Below, one piece after another: positions 17,689 to 26,674 of a stretch of 32,174 bases of DNA (position 1 is its first letter; every line of letters begins with the position of its first letter). The stretch spans positions 1 through 32,174 of the forward strand of contig VGOB01000038.1 in the NCBI GenBank assembly GCA_016865935.1, in the 5' to 3' direction. Both the position numbers and the translations under genes were made by a program. Below the pieces are notes generated by a model, which saw only the letters and a program-made list of their open reading frames with translations, was not told where the DNA came from and did no database searches. The stretch comes from Chloroflexota bacterium. Its GTDB lineage: Bacteria > Chloroflexota > Anaerolineae > UBA4142.

Positions 17689-19320
17689 TTGTCAGCAACT
17701 ATTCCATCTGAACGCAAGTTTCGCTTTGAAACGCTCTCAGGCATCGAAGCGAAGCGTGTTTACACGCCCGACGACGGCGCGCAGAATTACGACGCGCAAC
17801 TTGGTATGCCTGGCGAGTATCCGTTCACGCGCGGCGTGCAAGCGACGATGTATCGCGGACGCTTTTGGACGATGCGCCAGTACGCGGGTTACGCGAGCGC
17901 GGACGAATCGAACGCGCGCTATAAATATTTGCTCGCGCAGGGACAGACGGGCTTGTCGGTCGCGTTCGATTTGCCGACGCAGACGGGCTACGATTCCGAC
18001 GCGGCGATGGCAGAAGGCGAAGTTGGCAAAGTTGGCGTCGCGATTTCGTCGCTCGAAGATATGGAGCGACTGTTTGACGGCATTCCGCTCGGCAAGGTTT
18101 CGACTTCGATGACGATCAACGCGACGGCGGCGATTTTGCTCGCGCTGTACGTCGCGGTCGCGAAGAAGCAGGGCGCGGACGCGCGGCAATTGCGCGGCAC
18201 GGTGCAGAACGACATTCTCAAAGAGTACATCGCGCGCGGCACTTACATCTTTCCGCCCGCGCCTTCGATGCGACTCGCAACCGACATTATCGAGTTCTGC
18301 GCGCGCGGGGCGTATGGTCATACGCCCCTACAAAATTGGAATCCGATTTCGATCAGCGGCTATCACATCCGCGAAGCGGGTTCGACCGCGGTGCAAGAAA
18401 TCGCGTTTACGTTTGCGAACGCGATCGAGTACGTCAACGCGACGCTCGCGCGCGGCTTGACGATTGACGATTTCGCGCCGCAGTTATCGTTCTTCTTCGT
18501 CGCGCAGATGGATTTCTTGGAAGAGATTGCAAAGTTCAGAGCGGCGCGACGATTGTGGGCGCGCATCGTCAAGGAACGTTTTGGCGCGCAGAAAGCGCAA
18601 TCTATGATGCTGCGCTTTCACACGCAAACGGCGGGCGTCTCGCTCACCGCGCAGCAGCCGCAGAACAACATCGTCCGCACGGCAATCGAAGCGCTCGCGG
18701 CGGTGCTGGGCGGCACGCAATCGCTGCACACGAATTCGTACGACGAAGCGCTCGCGCTGCCGACGGAAGAATCGGTGCAAATCGCGCTGCGGACGCAGCA
18801 AATCATCGCGCACGAATCGGGTGTGACGAACACGATCGATCCAATCGCGGGATCGTACTATGTCGAAAATCTGACGGACGAAATCGAAAAGCGCGCGCGC
18901 GAATATCTCGACAAGATCGAAAAGATCGGCGGCGGCTTGAAAGCGATTGAAGCGGGCTACGTCGCGCGTGAGATTCAGGAATCGTCGTGGAAATTCCAGC
19001 GCGATGTCGAATCGAAAGAGCGCGTCGTCGTCGGCGTCAACGAGTTTGTGGCGGCGGTAGGGGCGAGCGGCCGCTCGCCCCTACTCCGCGTCGATCCGCG
19101 TGTGCGCGATGATCAAGTCGCGCGTTTGCAATCGCTCCGCGCGCGCCGCGACAACACGCGAACGCGGAACGCGTTGAACGCGCTGTGCGATGCCGCGCGC
19201 GGCACGTCGAACCTAATGCCTGCGATTCTCGCGTGCGTCGAAAGTTACGCGACGCTTGGCGAGATTTGCGACACGCTGCGGAAAGAGTTCGGCGAATATC
19301 GCGGCGGAGGAATGTTTTGA
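17689..19320 (+). CDS. Methylmalonyl-CoA mutase, large/catalytic subunit without B12 domain
   Basis: [96 protein letters not shown] start at 17689 after AGGGAGGA. Confidence 0.9.
   Translation: MSATIPSERKFRFETLSGIEAKRVYTPDDGAQNYDAQLGMPGEYPFTRGVQATMYRGRFWTMRQYAGYASADESNARYKYLLAQGQTGLSVAFDLPTQTGYDSDAAMAEGEVGKVGVAISSLEDMERLFDGIPLGKVSTSMTINATAAILLALYVAVAKKQGADARQLRGTVQNDILKEYIARGTYIFPPAPSMRLATDIIEFCARGAYGHTPLQNWNPISISGYHIREAGSTAVQEIAFTFANAIEYVNATLARGLTIDDFAPQLSFFFVAQMDFLEEIAKFRAARRLWARIVKERFGAQKAQSMMLRFHTQTAGVSLTAQQPQNNIVRTAIEALAAVLGGTQSLHTNSYDEALALPTEESVQIALRTQQIIAHESGVTNTIDPIAGSYYVENLTDEIEKRAREYLDKIEKIGGGLKAIEAGYVAREIQESSWKFQRDVESKERVVVGVNEFVAAVGASGRSPLLRVDPRVRDDQVARLQSLRARRDNTRTRNALNALCDAARGTSNLMPAILACVESYATLGEICDTLRKEFGEYRGGGMF
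18307..18328. repeat. Palindrome GGGGCGTATG-GT-CATACGCCCC inside the mutase CDS
   Basis: 10-bp perfect stem, in frame, encodes part of GAYGHTPLQ. Confidence 0.85.
19057..19084. repeat. 28-bp perfect palindrome GTAGGGGCGAGCGGCCGCTCGCCCCTAC inside the mutase CDS
   Basis: Perfect dyad, in frame, encodes VGASGRSPL. Confidence 0.9.
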
Positions 19321-19321
19321 G

Positions 19322-19650
19322 CCACAGAGGACACAGGGGACACAGAGAAAAAGAGGGGTAGATATGAAGACTATGATTCGAACAAACGAGACGGTTGATG
19401 CGAAGAAATTGGTCCGAGTGCTAGAACCAGTGATTCGCAAGATTGTTCGCGAGGAAATCGCGCGAGCCGCCGCGCGAAAGCCAGGAGTATTCTATCTGGA
19501 ACCTGGCGCGCCGCTGTATCAGGACATGGAGCAAATCCTGCGCGAAGCCCAATCTGGATCAGTCAGATTGCTATCGCGCGAGGAGGCGTTGCGTGATCGA
19601 AGGTAGTTTCTCTCGCGTGGTTTTCTCTGTGGTCTCTGTGTCCTCTGTGG
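19322..19650. mobile_element. MITE-like unit: 30-bp imperfect inverted repeats flanking a small ORF
   Basis: Left CCACAGAGGACACAGGGGACACAGAGAAAA (19322-19351); right TTTTCTCTGTGGTCTCTGTGTCCTCTGTGG (19621-19650); 27/30 complementary. Confidence 0.5.
19364..19606 (+). CDS. Small protein, possible antitoxin-like
   Basis: 80-aa charged protein MKTMIRTNETVDAKKLVRVLEPVIRKIVREEIAR...; lies between the inverted repeats. Confidence 0.45.
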   Translation: MKTMIRTNETVDAKKLVRVLEPVIRKIVREEIARAAARKPGVFYLEPGAPLYQDMEQILREAQSGSVRLLSREEALRDRR

Positions 19651-19666
19651 CAAAAGAAAGGTAACG

Positions 19667-20059
19667 ATGCCAACGACGAAAAAGCCAATGCCCAAGTTTA
19701 CCAAAGCGCCCGCAGAAACGGTGCGCTTGTTTGAGAACGCGCTGAAAGATTTTCCAATGGCGACACAGCGCAAGATGTTTGGTTATCCCTGCGCGTTCGT
19801 CAACGGGAATATGTTCACGGGATTATTCCAGGACGAAATGTTTCTCCGCTTGTCCGACGAAGACCGCGCGGCGATTCGCAAAGACGCTTCGCGTGGCACG
19901 CCGCTCTTTGAGCCGATGCCTGGTCGTCCGATGCGGCAATATGTTTTGGTTCCACACTACGTTTTGAAATCACCGCGTCTGTTGCGAGCGTGGCTGACGA
20001 AGGGGATGGAGTACGCCAAGTCGTTGCCGCCGAAGAAACAACGGACGAAAAAGGATTAA
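19667..20059 (+). CDS. TfoX N-terminal domain-family protein
   Basis: ATQRKMFGYPCAFVNGNMFTGLFQDEMFLRLSDEDRA...MPGRPMRQYVLVP. Confidence 0.8.
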   Translation: MPTTKKPMPKFTKAPAETVRLFENALKDFPMATQRKMFGYPCAFVNGNMFTGLFQDEMFLRLSDEDRAAIRKDASRGTPLFEPMPGRPMRQYVLVPHYVLKSPRLLRAWLTKGMEYAKSLPPKKQRTKKD

Positions 20060-20345
20060 GCGGACGCGTGCAAATGAGTTTGTCCGTTCAATCCGATAAA
20101 GTCCGTTGTCATTCCTCCCGCGCTTGTTGCGGACGTGGCTGACGAAGGGAATGGAGTACGCCAAGTCATTGCCGCCAAAATTACAACGGACAAAAGCGAA
20201 TTAAACGGACGCGCGGTTTTGTCCGTTGGCTTTCGCACTTGTCCGTTGTCATCCTTCCCGTGCCTGTTGCGGACGTGGCTGACAAAAGGGATGGAGTACG
20301 CCAAATCGTTGCCGTCGAAGAAACAACGGACGAAAATCCATTAAC
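19978..20345 (+). repeat. Three tandem copies (about 140-145 bp) of the TfoX-like gene 3' end
   Basis: GTTGCG(A/G)(G/A)CGTGGCTGAC(G/A)AA(G/A)GG(G/A)ATGGAGTACGCCAA(G/A)TC begins at 19981, 20126 and 20266. Confidence 0.9.
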
Positions 20346-20381
20346 AAAACTTGCACTTTGCCTCACGAAAGGAGTCACGAA

Positions 20382-20840
20382 ATGAACGCAACAACCACCC
20401 CAGGTATTCTTTCCCAAGGTTCTATTGAAGAACGTCTCAAATTGCTTGAGGCGAGAGTCACTCAACTTGAACAGAGAATATCCAAGCGAGATGACTTTCA
20501 GAGCGGAGGCGGGGGCAAGAATATTGGCTCTGGCACTTCAATTGATCATCAACCCCCTCTATTTGAGATAGTCAAGGTTGATACCAGAGTAACTGAATCC
20601 AACACGACTTGGTGGAAATTCGCATGGAAGCTTGTGTTGAAGAGTTTATCTGAAGTTCCTCTTCAACTCTCAGCAAAAGTCGAATTTTTGGATGCGGAGG
20701 GTTTTGTTGTGGATGACGACTCAAAATTAGTCCTGATGCAGCCCAATAGGGAGGAGACCTTTACCGACTATAAACTTGTAAATGCAGCAGTGGCTGGCAA
20801 TATTAGATCTATTTCAGCGAAAGTCGCGCTGACAAGGTAA
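20382..20840 (+). CDS. Hypothetical protein with N-terminal coiled coil
   Basis: IEERLKLLEARVTQLEQRISKRDDF then a beta-rich region; low GC; AAAGGAG before the ATG. Confidence 0.5.
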   Translation: MNATTTPGILSQGSIEERLKLLEARVTQLEQRISKRDDFQSGGGGKNIGSGTSIDHQPPLFEIVKVDTRVTESNTTWWKFAWKLVLKSLSEVPLQLSAKVEFLDAEGFVVDDDSKLVLMQPNREETFTDYKLVNAAVAGNIRSISAKVALTR

Positions 20841-20876
20841 TTCGGCTTTATCAAATGCCGTGAGCCGAGAACATAA

Positions 20877-21821
20877 ATGTCATCTCAACAACTTCACGTC
20901 ATCACAGGCGCGTTCGGCTATTCAGGCAAATACATCACCGCGCGATTGTTGAACGAAGGACAGCGCGTTCGCACAATCACCCAATCACCTAATCGCCAAA
21001 ATCCCTTCGGCGGCAAGGTCGAGGCGCATCCGTTCAACTTTGACGCGCCAGAGAAATTGGTTGAGTCGTTGCGCGGCGCGACGGTGCTTTACAACACGTA
21101 CTGGGTGCGCTTTAACTACCAGACCGCGTTCCAACATTCCGCCGCCGTCGAGAACACGCGCAAGCTTTTCGACGCGGCAAAGCGCGCGGGCGTCGAGCGT
21201 GTCGTGCATATCAGCATCACGAACCCGTCGGAAGATTCGCCGCTCGAATATTTCAGCGGCAAGGCGCAACTCGAACGCGCGCTGATCGAGTCGGGTTTGT
21301 CGTACGCGATTTTGCGCCCGACGGTGCTTTTCGGCGCGGAAGATATTCTCGTCAATAATATCGCATGGACCTTGCGGCATCTGCCAGTCTTCGGCGTCTT
21401 TGGCGCTGGCGCGTACCGCTTGCAGCCGATTTTCGTGGACGATCTCGCCGCGCTCGCGGTTACACAAGGCAAATCGCGCGAGAACTGCATCGTCAACGCG
21501 ATCGGTCCTGAAACGTTCACGTACCGCGAACTCGTGCGCGCGATTGGCGACATCATCGGCGCGCGACGCCCGATTGTTGGCGTGCCGCCGTGGTTCGGCT
21601 ACGTCGTCGGCTCGCTCATCAGTCGAATGCAGGGCGATGTGTTCATCACGCGCGAAGAGATCGAGGGGCTGATGCGCGATTTGCTCTACGTCGACGCGCC
21701 GCCAGCGGGGCAAACCAAACTCACCGAGTGGGCGCGCGCGCACGCGGCATCGCTTGGCGTCAGGTACGCGAGCGAGTTGGCGCGGCGGCGCGATCGTTTA
21801 GCAAACTACGAAAATTTATAG
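20877..21821 (+). CDS. NAD(P)-dependent epimerase/NmrA-like SDR protein
   Basis: HVITGAFGYSGKYITARLL; RVVHISITNPSEDSPLEYFSGKAQLE; atypical SDR fold pattern. Confidence 0.8.
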   Translation: MSSQQLHVITGAFGYSGKYITARLLNEGQRVRTITQSPNRQNPFGGKVEAHPFNFDAPEKLVESLRGATVLYNTYWVRFNYQTAFQHSAAVENTRKLFDAAKRAGVERVVHISITNPSEDSPLEYFSGKAQLERALIESGLSYAILRPTVLFGAEDILVNNIAWTLRHLPVFGVFGAGAYRLQPIFVDDLAALAVTQGKSRENCIVNAIGPETFTYRELVRAIGDIIGARRPIVGVPPWFGYVVGSLISRMQGDVFITREEIEGLMRDLLYVDAPPAGQTKLTEWARAHAASLGVRYASELARRRDRLANYENL

Positions 21822-21866
21822 CCACAGAGGACAGAAATCGAAAATCGAAAATCAGAAATGAGGAAT

Positions 21867-22265
21867 ATGATCACTCGCATTGATCACATCGGCATTGCCA
21901 TTCAAAACATCAACGACGCGCTCAAGTTTTTCCAAGACGCGCTCGGCATCGAACTGGATCACGTCGCGCTGGAGGAAGGCGGGCGCACGCGCGTCGCGTT
22001 TATGCCTGTCGGCGCGTCGGACGTGGAACTGGTGGAGCCGCAAGACGACGAAAGCGGGCTTGCCAAGTTTATGGCAAAGCGCGGCGAGGGCGTGCATCAC
22101 ATCTGTTTCGAGGTGGACGATATTGACGCCGCGCTCGCGCGCTTGAAAGAACACGGCGCGCAGATGATTGACGAGACGCCGCGCACGAACGCGAAAGGAA
22201 TGCGCTACGCGTTTGTCCATCCCAAGAGCGCGCATGGGGTGTTGATCGAGTTGTATCAAAAGTGA
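21867..22265 (+). CDS. mce: Methylmalonyl-CoA epimerase
   Basis: ITRIDHIGIAIQNINDALKFFQDALG...VELVEP...EGVHHICFEVDDI...HPKSAHGVLIEL. Confidence 0.9.
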   Translation: MITRIDHIGIAIQNINDALKFFQDALGIELDHVALEEGGRTRVAFMPVGASDVELVEPQDDESGLAKFMAKRGEGVHHICFEVDDIDAALARLKEHGAQMIDETPRTNAKGMRYAFVHPKSAHGVLIELYQK

Positions 22266-22317
22266 CGGAGGACGAAAGACGAAGGACGAATGACTTGTTT
22301 CTCGTCATTCGTCCTTG
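22263..22317. repeat. Heptamer hairpin between convergent genes
   Basis: TGACGGA GGACGAA AGACGAA GGACGAA TGAC; stem GGACGAATGAC (22284-22294) / GTCATTCGTCC (22304-22314). Confidence 0.9.
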
Positions 22318-22703
22318 CGGTTGGTCTTGCGTGGGGCGCGCTTGGCGCGGCGTTTGCGGCGCGTGTAAATCACTTTGCCCGTGCGTTTGATTTCGCCGAG
22401 AAAAGTCAGATGCGAAGCGCGCCGATAATCTCTGAGCGTGTACGGGTGCACTTCAAGCAAAGAGAAATCGCGCCATTGGCGTTGCGCCAGAAAGCGCGCT
22501 TGTTCCCAAAAATCGAATTTGCCGAAATCGTTTGAGATAACCGCAATGTCCACATCGCTCCATTCATCAGGTTCGCCGTTCAAGTATGAACCAAAGAGGA
22601 CGACTTTCTCGACGCGAACTTCGGGTTGGAGACGTGGGATAAACTGTCGGATCAGTTGCTTGATCTCGCTCAGTGATTTCACTTGAGTTGTTGTTTCAGC
22701 CAT
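22305..22703 (-). CDS. MNT-type nucleotidyltransferase (antitoxin partner of HEPN)
   Basis: VVLFGSYLNGEPDEWSDVDIAVI pol-beta superfamily motif. Confidence 0.85.
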   Translation of the reverse strand: MAETTTQVKSLSEIKQLIRQFIPRLQPEVRVEKVVLFGSYLNGEPDEWSDVDIAVISNDFGKFDFWEQARFLAQRQWRDFSLLEVHPYTLRDYRRASHLTFLGEIKRTGKVIYTRRKRRAKRAPRKTNRKDE

Positions 22704-23050
22704 CGGTGTACTTTCTTCGTCTGTTCCAAACACTGTTGGGCAAATGCGCGATTGTAACGCGAACGGTTTTCGTCGTAGCGCGTCTTGATTGCCTCTTTCG
22801 ATATTGACGATACAAATACTCTCATGCTTTCGGGAAATTCTATCGAAGCGTCTTCGGCAAGGTCATCCAAATCATGGCTCCTGGGTGGAAACCGATCTTT
22901 GTATTCGACGATGCATGCTTTCAATAGCCGCTCAATGGAAAGGTGGCAGCAGAATACGACGTACACGTATCGCCGCGTGTCAAACATGTGTTTGGCTGTT
23001 TTGAGATCGTAATCGGCGGTGTCAACCCACCACTTGGTTTCTTTCTTCAC
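22679..23050 (-). CDS. HEPN-domain protein (putative HepT-like toxin)
   Basis: WVDTADYDLKTAKHMFDTRRYVYVVFCCHLSIERLLKACIVEY; overlaps the MNT gene by 25 nt. Confidence 0.8.
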   Translation of the reverse strand: MKKETKWWVDTADYDLKTAKHMFDTRRYVYVVFCCHLSIERLLKACIVEYKDRFPPRSHDLDDLAEDASIEFPESMRVFVSSISKEAIKTRYDENRSRYNRAFAQQCLEQTKKVHRWLKQQLK

Positions 23051-23056
23051 ACCGCA

Positions 23057-23085
23057 ACTATAATTCACATTCCTAGATTTGTCAA
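23057..23085 (-). promoter_or_regulatory. Sigma70-like promoter for HEPN/MNT
   Basis: On the minus strand: TTGACA (23085-23080), 17 nt, TATAGT (23062-23057). Confidence 0.65.
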
Positions 23086-23102
23086 CGACGACAGGAGGGA
23101 GA

Positions 23103-24785
23103 ATGTTCGACCCACAAGAACTCGCCGCGATTAAACGCGCAAAAGATCGCTGGGAAGAAACGACGCTGCACCAAACGCTCGCGCGTTCGCCTGAACGCCG
23201 CGCGCAATTCATCACGGCATCGTCCGAGGAAATTGATCGCCTTTACACCCCGCTCGATCTCGCGGCGGCGGATTACAATCGCGATATCGCGATGCCAGGC
23301 GAGTATCCGTACACGCGCGGCGTCCACTCCACGATGTATCGCGGGCGTCCCTGGACGATGCGGATGTTCGCGGGCTTTGGCACTGCCGAAGAAACGAACG
23401 CGCGCTTCAAGTATTTGCTCGAACACGGCGAAACTGGGTTGTCCACTGCTTTCGATATGCCGACGCTGTACGGCTACGACACCGATTCGCCGCGCGCGGT
23501 CGGCGAGTTCGGCAAATGCGGCGTCGCGATTTCGTCGCTGGCGGACATGGAAATTCTTTTCGACGGAATTCCTGTTGATGAAGTGACGACTTCGATGACG
23601 ATCAACTCGCCTGCCGCGATCATCTGGGCGACGTACATTGCGGCGGCGGAAAAGCGCGGCATCCCGCGCGCGCAACTCGGCGGCACGCTTCAGAACGACA
23701 TTCTCAAAGAGTACATCGCGCAAAAAGAATTCATCTTCCCGCCGCATCCTTCGATGCGCCTCGTCGTGGACACGATGGAATTCGGCACGCGCGAAATGCC
23801 GCTCTGGAACACGATTTCGATTTCGGGTTATCACATTCGCGAGGCAGGTTCGACTGCCGCGCAGGAACTAGCGTTCACGCTCGCCGATGGGATGGAGTAC
23901 GTGCGGTGGGGGATCGCGCGCGGGATGAACGTGGACGATTTCGCGCCGCGCCTCTCGTTCTTCTTCAACGCGCACAACGATTTCTTCGAGGAGATTGCAA
24001 AATACCGCGCGGCGCGGCGCATCTGGGCGCGCTGGATGCGCGAAAAAACTGGCGCGCAGAATCCACGTTCGTGGCTGATGCGCTTTCACACGCAGACCGC
24101 AGGCGTCTCGCTCACCGCGCAGCAGCCGATGAACAACGTCGTCCGCGTCGCGCTGCAAGCACTGGCGGCGGTGCTGGGCGGGACGCAATCACTGCACACG
24201 AATTCGCTCGACGAAGCGTGGGCGCTGCCCAGCCAGGACGCTGCCACAATCGCGCTGCGGACGCAGCAGATCATCGCAAACGAGTCGGGTGTGACGAACA
24301 CGGTGGACCCGCTCGGCGGCGCGTACTTTGTCGAAGCGCTGACGAATCGGATGGAGCGCGAAGCGAACGCGTACTTTGATCGCATTGAAAAAATCGGCGG
24401 CGTGCTGCCCGCGCTCGAAAAAGGATTCTTCCAGCGCGAAATCGCGGAGAGCGCGGCGCGCTATCAAACCGAAATCGAAAAGAAAGAGCGCGTCGTTGTC
24501 GGCATCAACGATTACGTCGTGCAAGAAGAACTAAAAGTGCCGCTGTTGCGCGTGGATGAAGCGGGCGCGCAACGCCAAATCGCGCGCTTGGAAAAAATTC
24601 GCCGCGAACGCGACGCGGTGAAGGTTGGCGCGTGTCTCGACGCAGTGCGCGACGCGGCAAAAAAGGAGCGCGCGAACCTGATGCCGCCGTTCATTGCCGC
24701 CGTGAACGCGTACGCGACGCTCGGCGAGGTGATGGACGTGCTGCGCGGCGTGTGGGGCGAGTACAAGGAGCCAGTGATAGTTTAG
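23103..24785 (+). CDS. Acyl-CoA mutase large subunit, isobutyryl-CoA mutase-like by active-site residues
   Basis: MutB-like throughout; MRMFAG and [10 protein letters not shown] carry F/Q at the positions corresponding to MutB Y89/R207. Confidence 0.8.
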   Translation: MFDPQELAAIKRAKDRWEETTLHQTLARSPERRAQFITASSEEIDRLYTPLDLAAADYNRDIAMPGEYPYTRGVHSTMYRGRPWTMRMFAGFGTAEETNARFKYLLEHGETGLSTAFDMPTLYGYDTDSPRAVGEFGKCGVAISSLADMEILFDGIPVDEVTTSMTINSPAAIIWATYIAAAEKRGIPRAQLGGTLQNDILKEYIAQKEFIFPPHPSMRLVVDTMEFGTREMPLWNTISISGYHIREAGSTAAQELAFTLADGMEYVRWGIARGMNVDDFAPRLSFFFNAHNDFFEEIAKYRAARRIWARWMREKTGAQNPRSWLMRFHTQTAGVSLTAQQPMNNVVRVALQALAAVLGGTQSLHTNSLDEAWALPSQDAATIALRTQQIIANESGVTNTVDPLGGAYFVEALTNRMEREANAYFDRIEKIGGVLPALEKGFFQREIAESAARYQTEIEKKERVVVGINDYVVQEELKVPLLRVDEAGAQRQIARLEKIRRERDAVKVGACLDAVRDAAKKERANLMPPFIAAVNAYATLGEVMDVLRGVWGEYKEPVIV

Positions 24786-24810
24786 AGATTGAAGATTAGA
24801 GATTGGAGAT

Positions 24811-24896
24811 TGTCATTGCGAGGAGCGTTTTGTGCGACGAAGCAATCCCCAACTCGCGGCTTGGAGATTGCTTCGCAAAAAACGCTCGCAATGACA
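24811..24896. repeat. Interspersed inverted repeat TGTCATTGCGAGGAGCG..., copy 2
   Basis: Same arms as 7354-7443. Confidence 0.8.
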
Positions 24897-24908
24897 CGGG
24901 GAGGAAAC

Positions 24909-25406
24909 ATGGACAACGAAATCATCGCGCAGATGTACGACTACGGCATCTGGGCGAATCGCAAGTTGTTGGACACGGCGAGTACGCTTTCGGAGCGACG
25001 ATTGCGTAAACCATTCACCCAATTCGAATTTACGATCCTGGGTTCGTTCGCGCATCTCGTCAGCGCGGAATGGCGCTGGCTGCAAGCGTGGAAAGGCGAG
25101 CCGATGACGGAACGTCTCACGGTTGACGATTTGCCGACGCTCGACGCGGTGCGCGCGAAATGGGAGCCGCTGTTCGCGGAACGCCGCGCGTTCATCGCGT
25201 CGCTGACGCCCGAACACTTGGCGCAACCGATTGTGCGGAAAGTGCAGGGGCGCGAGCAGGGCATCATCCTGTGGCACGCGCTCGTCCACGTCGCGAATCA
25301 CGGCACGCAGCATCGCAGCGAAATCGCGCTGATGCTGACCGACCTGGGACAGTCGCCCGGCGATTTGGATATGGTCTGGTATTTTTTAGAGCAAGGCGGA
25401 ACGTGA
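24909..25406 (+). CDS. DinB-family protein
   Basis: MYDYGIWANRKLLDTASTL...ILGSFAHLVSAEWRWLQAW...HVANHGTQHRSEIALML. Confidence 0.85.
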   Translation: MDNEIIAQMYDYGIWANRKLLDTASTLSERRLRKPFTQFEFTILGSFAHLVSAEWRWLQAWKGEPMTERLTVDDLPTLDAVRAKWEPLFAERRAFIASLTPEHLAQPIVRKVQGREQGIILWHALVHVANHGTQHRSEIALMLTDLGQSPGDLDMVWYFLEQGGT

Positions 25407-25448
25407 TGCGTGATACGTAAAGTTTCACGCGTCACGCATCACGTTTTA
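25401..25448 (+). terminator. Hairpin followed by T-run after the DinB gene
   Basis: ACGTGATGCGTGA (25401-25413) / TCACGCATCACGT (25432-25444), then TTT. Confidence 0.55.
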
Positions 25449-25459
25449 CAGGAGTGGCA

Positions 25460-26632
25460 ATGCTACAAGCAGAAAAAATCGCGCAGGCGATCCGGATTCT
25501 TGACGAAACCAATCTCGACGCGTGGTTGTTGTTTGCGCGTGAGACGAGCGAGATCAACGAACCCGCGTGGCGAGTCGTCGCGCCCGCCGGCGTTGTCTGG
25601 CAATCGGCGATCCTGCTCACGCGGCGCGGCGAAAAAATCGCCATCGTCGGCAAGTTCGACGATGGCGCGTATCGCGCGAGCGGATTGTACGACGAGGTGA
25701 TCGCGTACACGCAAAGCATCGGCGACGCGCTGCGCGGCGCGCTGACGAGACTCGATCCGCAAACGATCGCGCTTGATTTTTCCAAGAGCAATCCGGCGGC
25801 AGACGGCTTGACCTACGGAATGTTTTTGCGCTTGCACGATTTTTTGAAAGACACGCCGTTGCCCGCGCGTTTTGTCTCCGCCGATCCGATCATCTCGCGT
25901 TTGCGCGGGCGCAAAACGCCGACCGAAGTGAACTTGATTCGCGCCGCGATTGCGACGACGATGCAGATTATTGGCGAGACGACGCCAGAGATTCGCGTCG
26001 GCGCGAGCGAAAAGCAGTTGTTCGATTGGATGCAAGCGCGCGTCACCGCGCGTGGATTGGAATACGCGTGGGACAAGGCGAACAATCCCATCGTCAACAC
26101 GGGACCGCATTCGCAGCCAGGTCATACGCCGCCGAGCGCGCGGCAAGTCGAACGCGGGCATATCGTCCACGTGGATTTTGGCGTCAAGCAAGATGAGTAT
26201 TGCGCGGACATTCAGCGCGTCTGGTACCTATTGCGCGAGGACGAGACGCGTCCGCCGCAAGCAGTGCAGCGCGCGTTTGACGCGGTCGTCAAAACGATTG
26301 AAGCGGGCGCGCGGTTTCTCAAGCCAGGTGTGCTGGGTTGGCAAGTTGACCAGCGCGCGCGCGAGGTTATCACGCGCGCGGGCTATCCCGAATACCAACA
26401 CGCGTTCGGTCATCAGCTGGGTCGGACCGCGCACGATGGCTCCACGCTTCTGGGCCCGCGCTGGGAACGCTACGGCGACACGCCGTTCGGCGTCGTCGAA
26501 GCGGGGCAGGTGTTCACGCTCGAACTCGGCGTGATGACCGATTGCGGCTTCGGCGTCGAGGAAGACGTGATCGTCACTGCAACGGGCTGTGAATTTTTGG
26601 AAGAGCCGCAGACAAGCATTTGGACAATCTAA
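25460..26632 (+). CDS. M24-family (Xaa-Pro) aminopeptidase-like protein
   Basis: VHVDFGVKQDEYCADIQRVWYL...HAFGHQLGRTAHDG...FTLELGV; metal-binding D, D, H, E, E pattern. Confidence 0.85.
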   Translation: MLQAEKIAQAIRILDETNLDAWLLFARETSEINEPAWRVVAPAGVVWQSAILLTRRGEKIAIVGKFDDGAYRASGLYDEVIAYTQSIGDALRGALTRLDPQTIALDFSKSNPAADGLTYGMFLRLHDFLKDTPLPARFVSADPIISRLRGRKTPTEVNLIRAAIATTMQIIGETTPEIRVGASEKQLFDWMQARVTARGLEYAWDKANNPIVNTGPHSQPGHTPPSARQVERGHIVHVDFGVKQDEYCADIQRVWYLLREDETRPPQAVQRAFDAVVKTIEAGARFLKPGVLGWQVDQRAREVITRAGYPEYQHAFGHQLGRTAHDGSTLLGPRWERYGDTPFGVVEAGQVFTLELGVMTDCGFGVEEDVIVTATGCEFLEEPQTSIWTI

Positions 26633-26674
26633 ATCTGGGCGCACACACAGATGCGCCGCCATGGAGGTATTCAC

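Noticed and set aside
20135-20344. 69-aa ORF in the TfoX 3' repeat region
   Set aside because: It only reads through repeat copies 2-3 of the upstream gene end; treated as duplicated fragment, not a gene.
15557-20345. Possible CRISPR arrays (octamer array, TfoX 3' repeats)
   Set aside because: The 7-8 nt arrays have no spacers; the 140-nt repeats are degenerate gene fragments; no cas genes are present.
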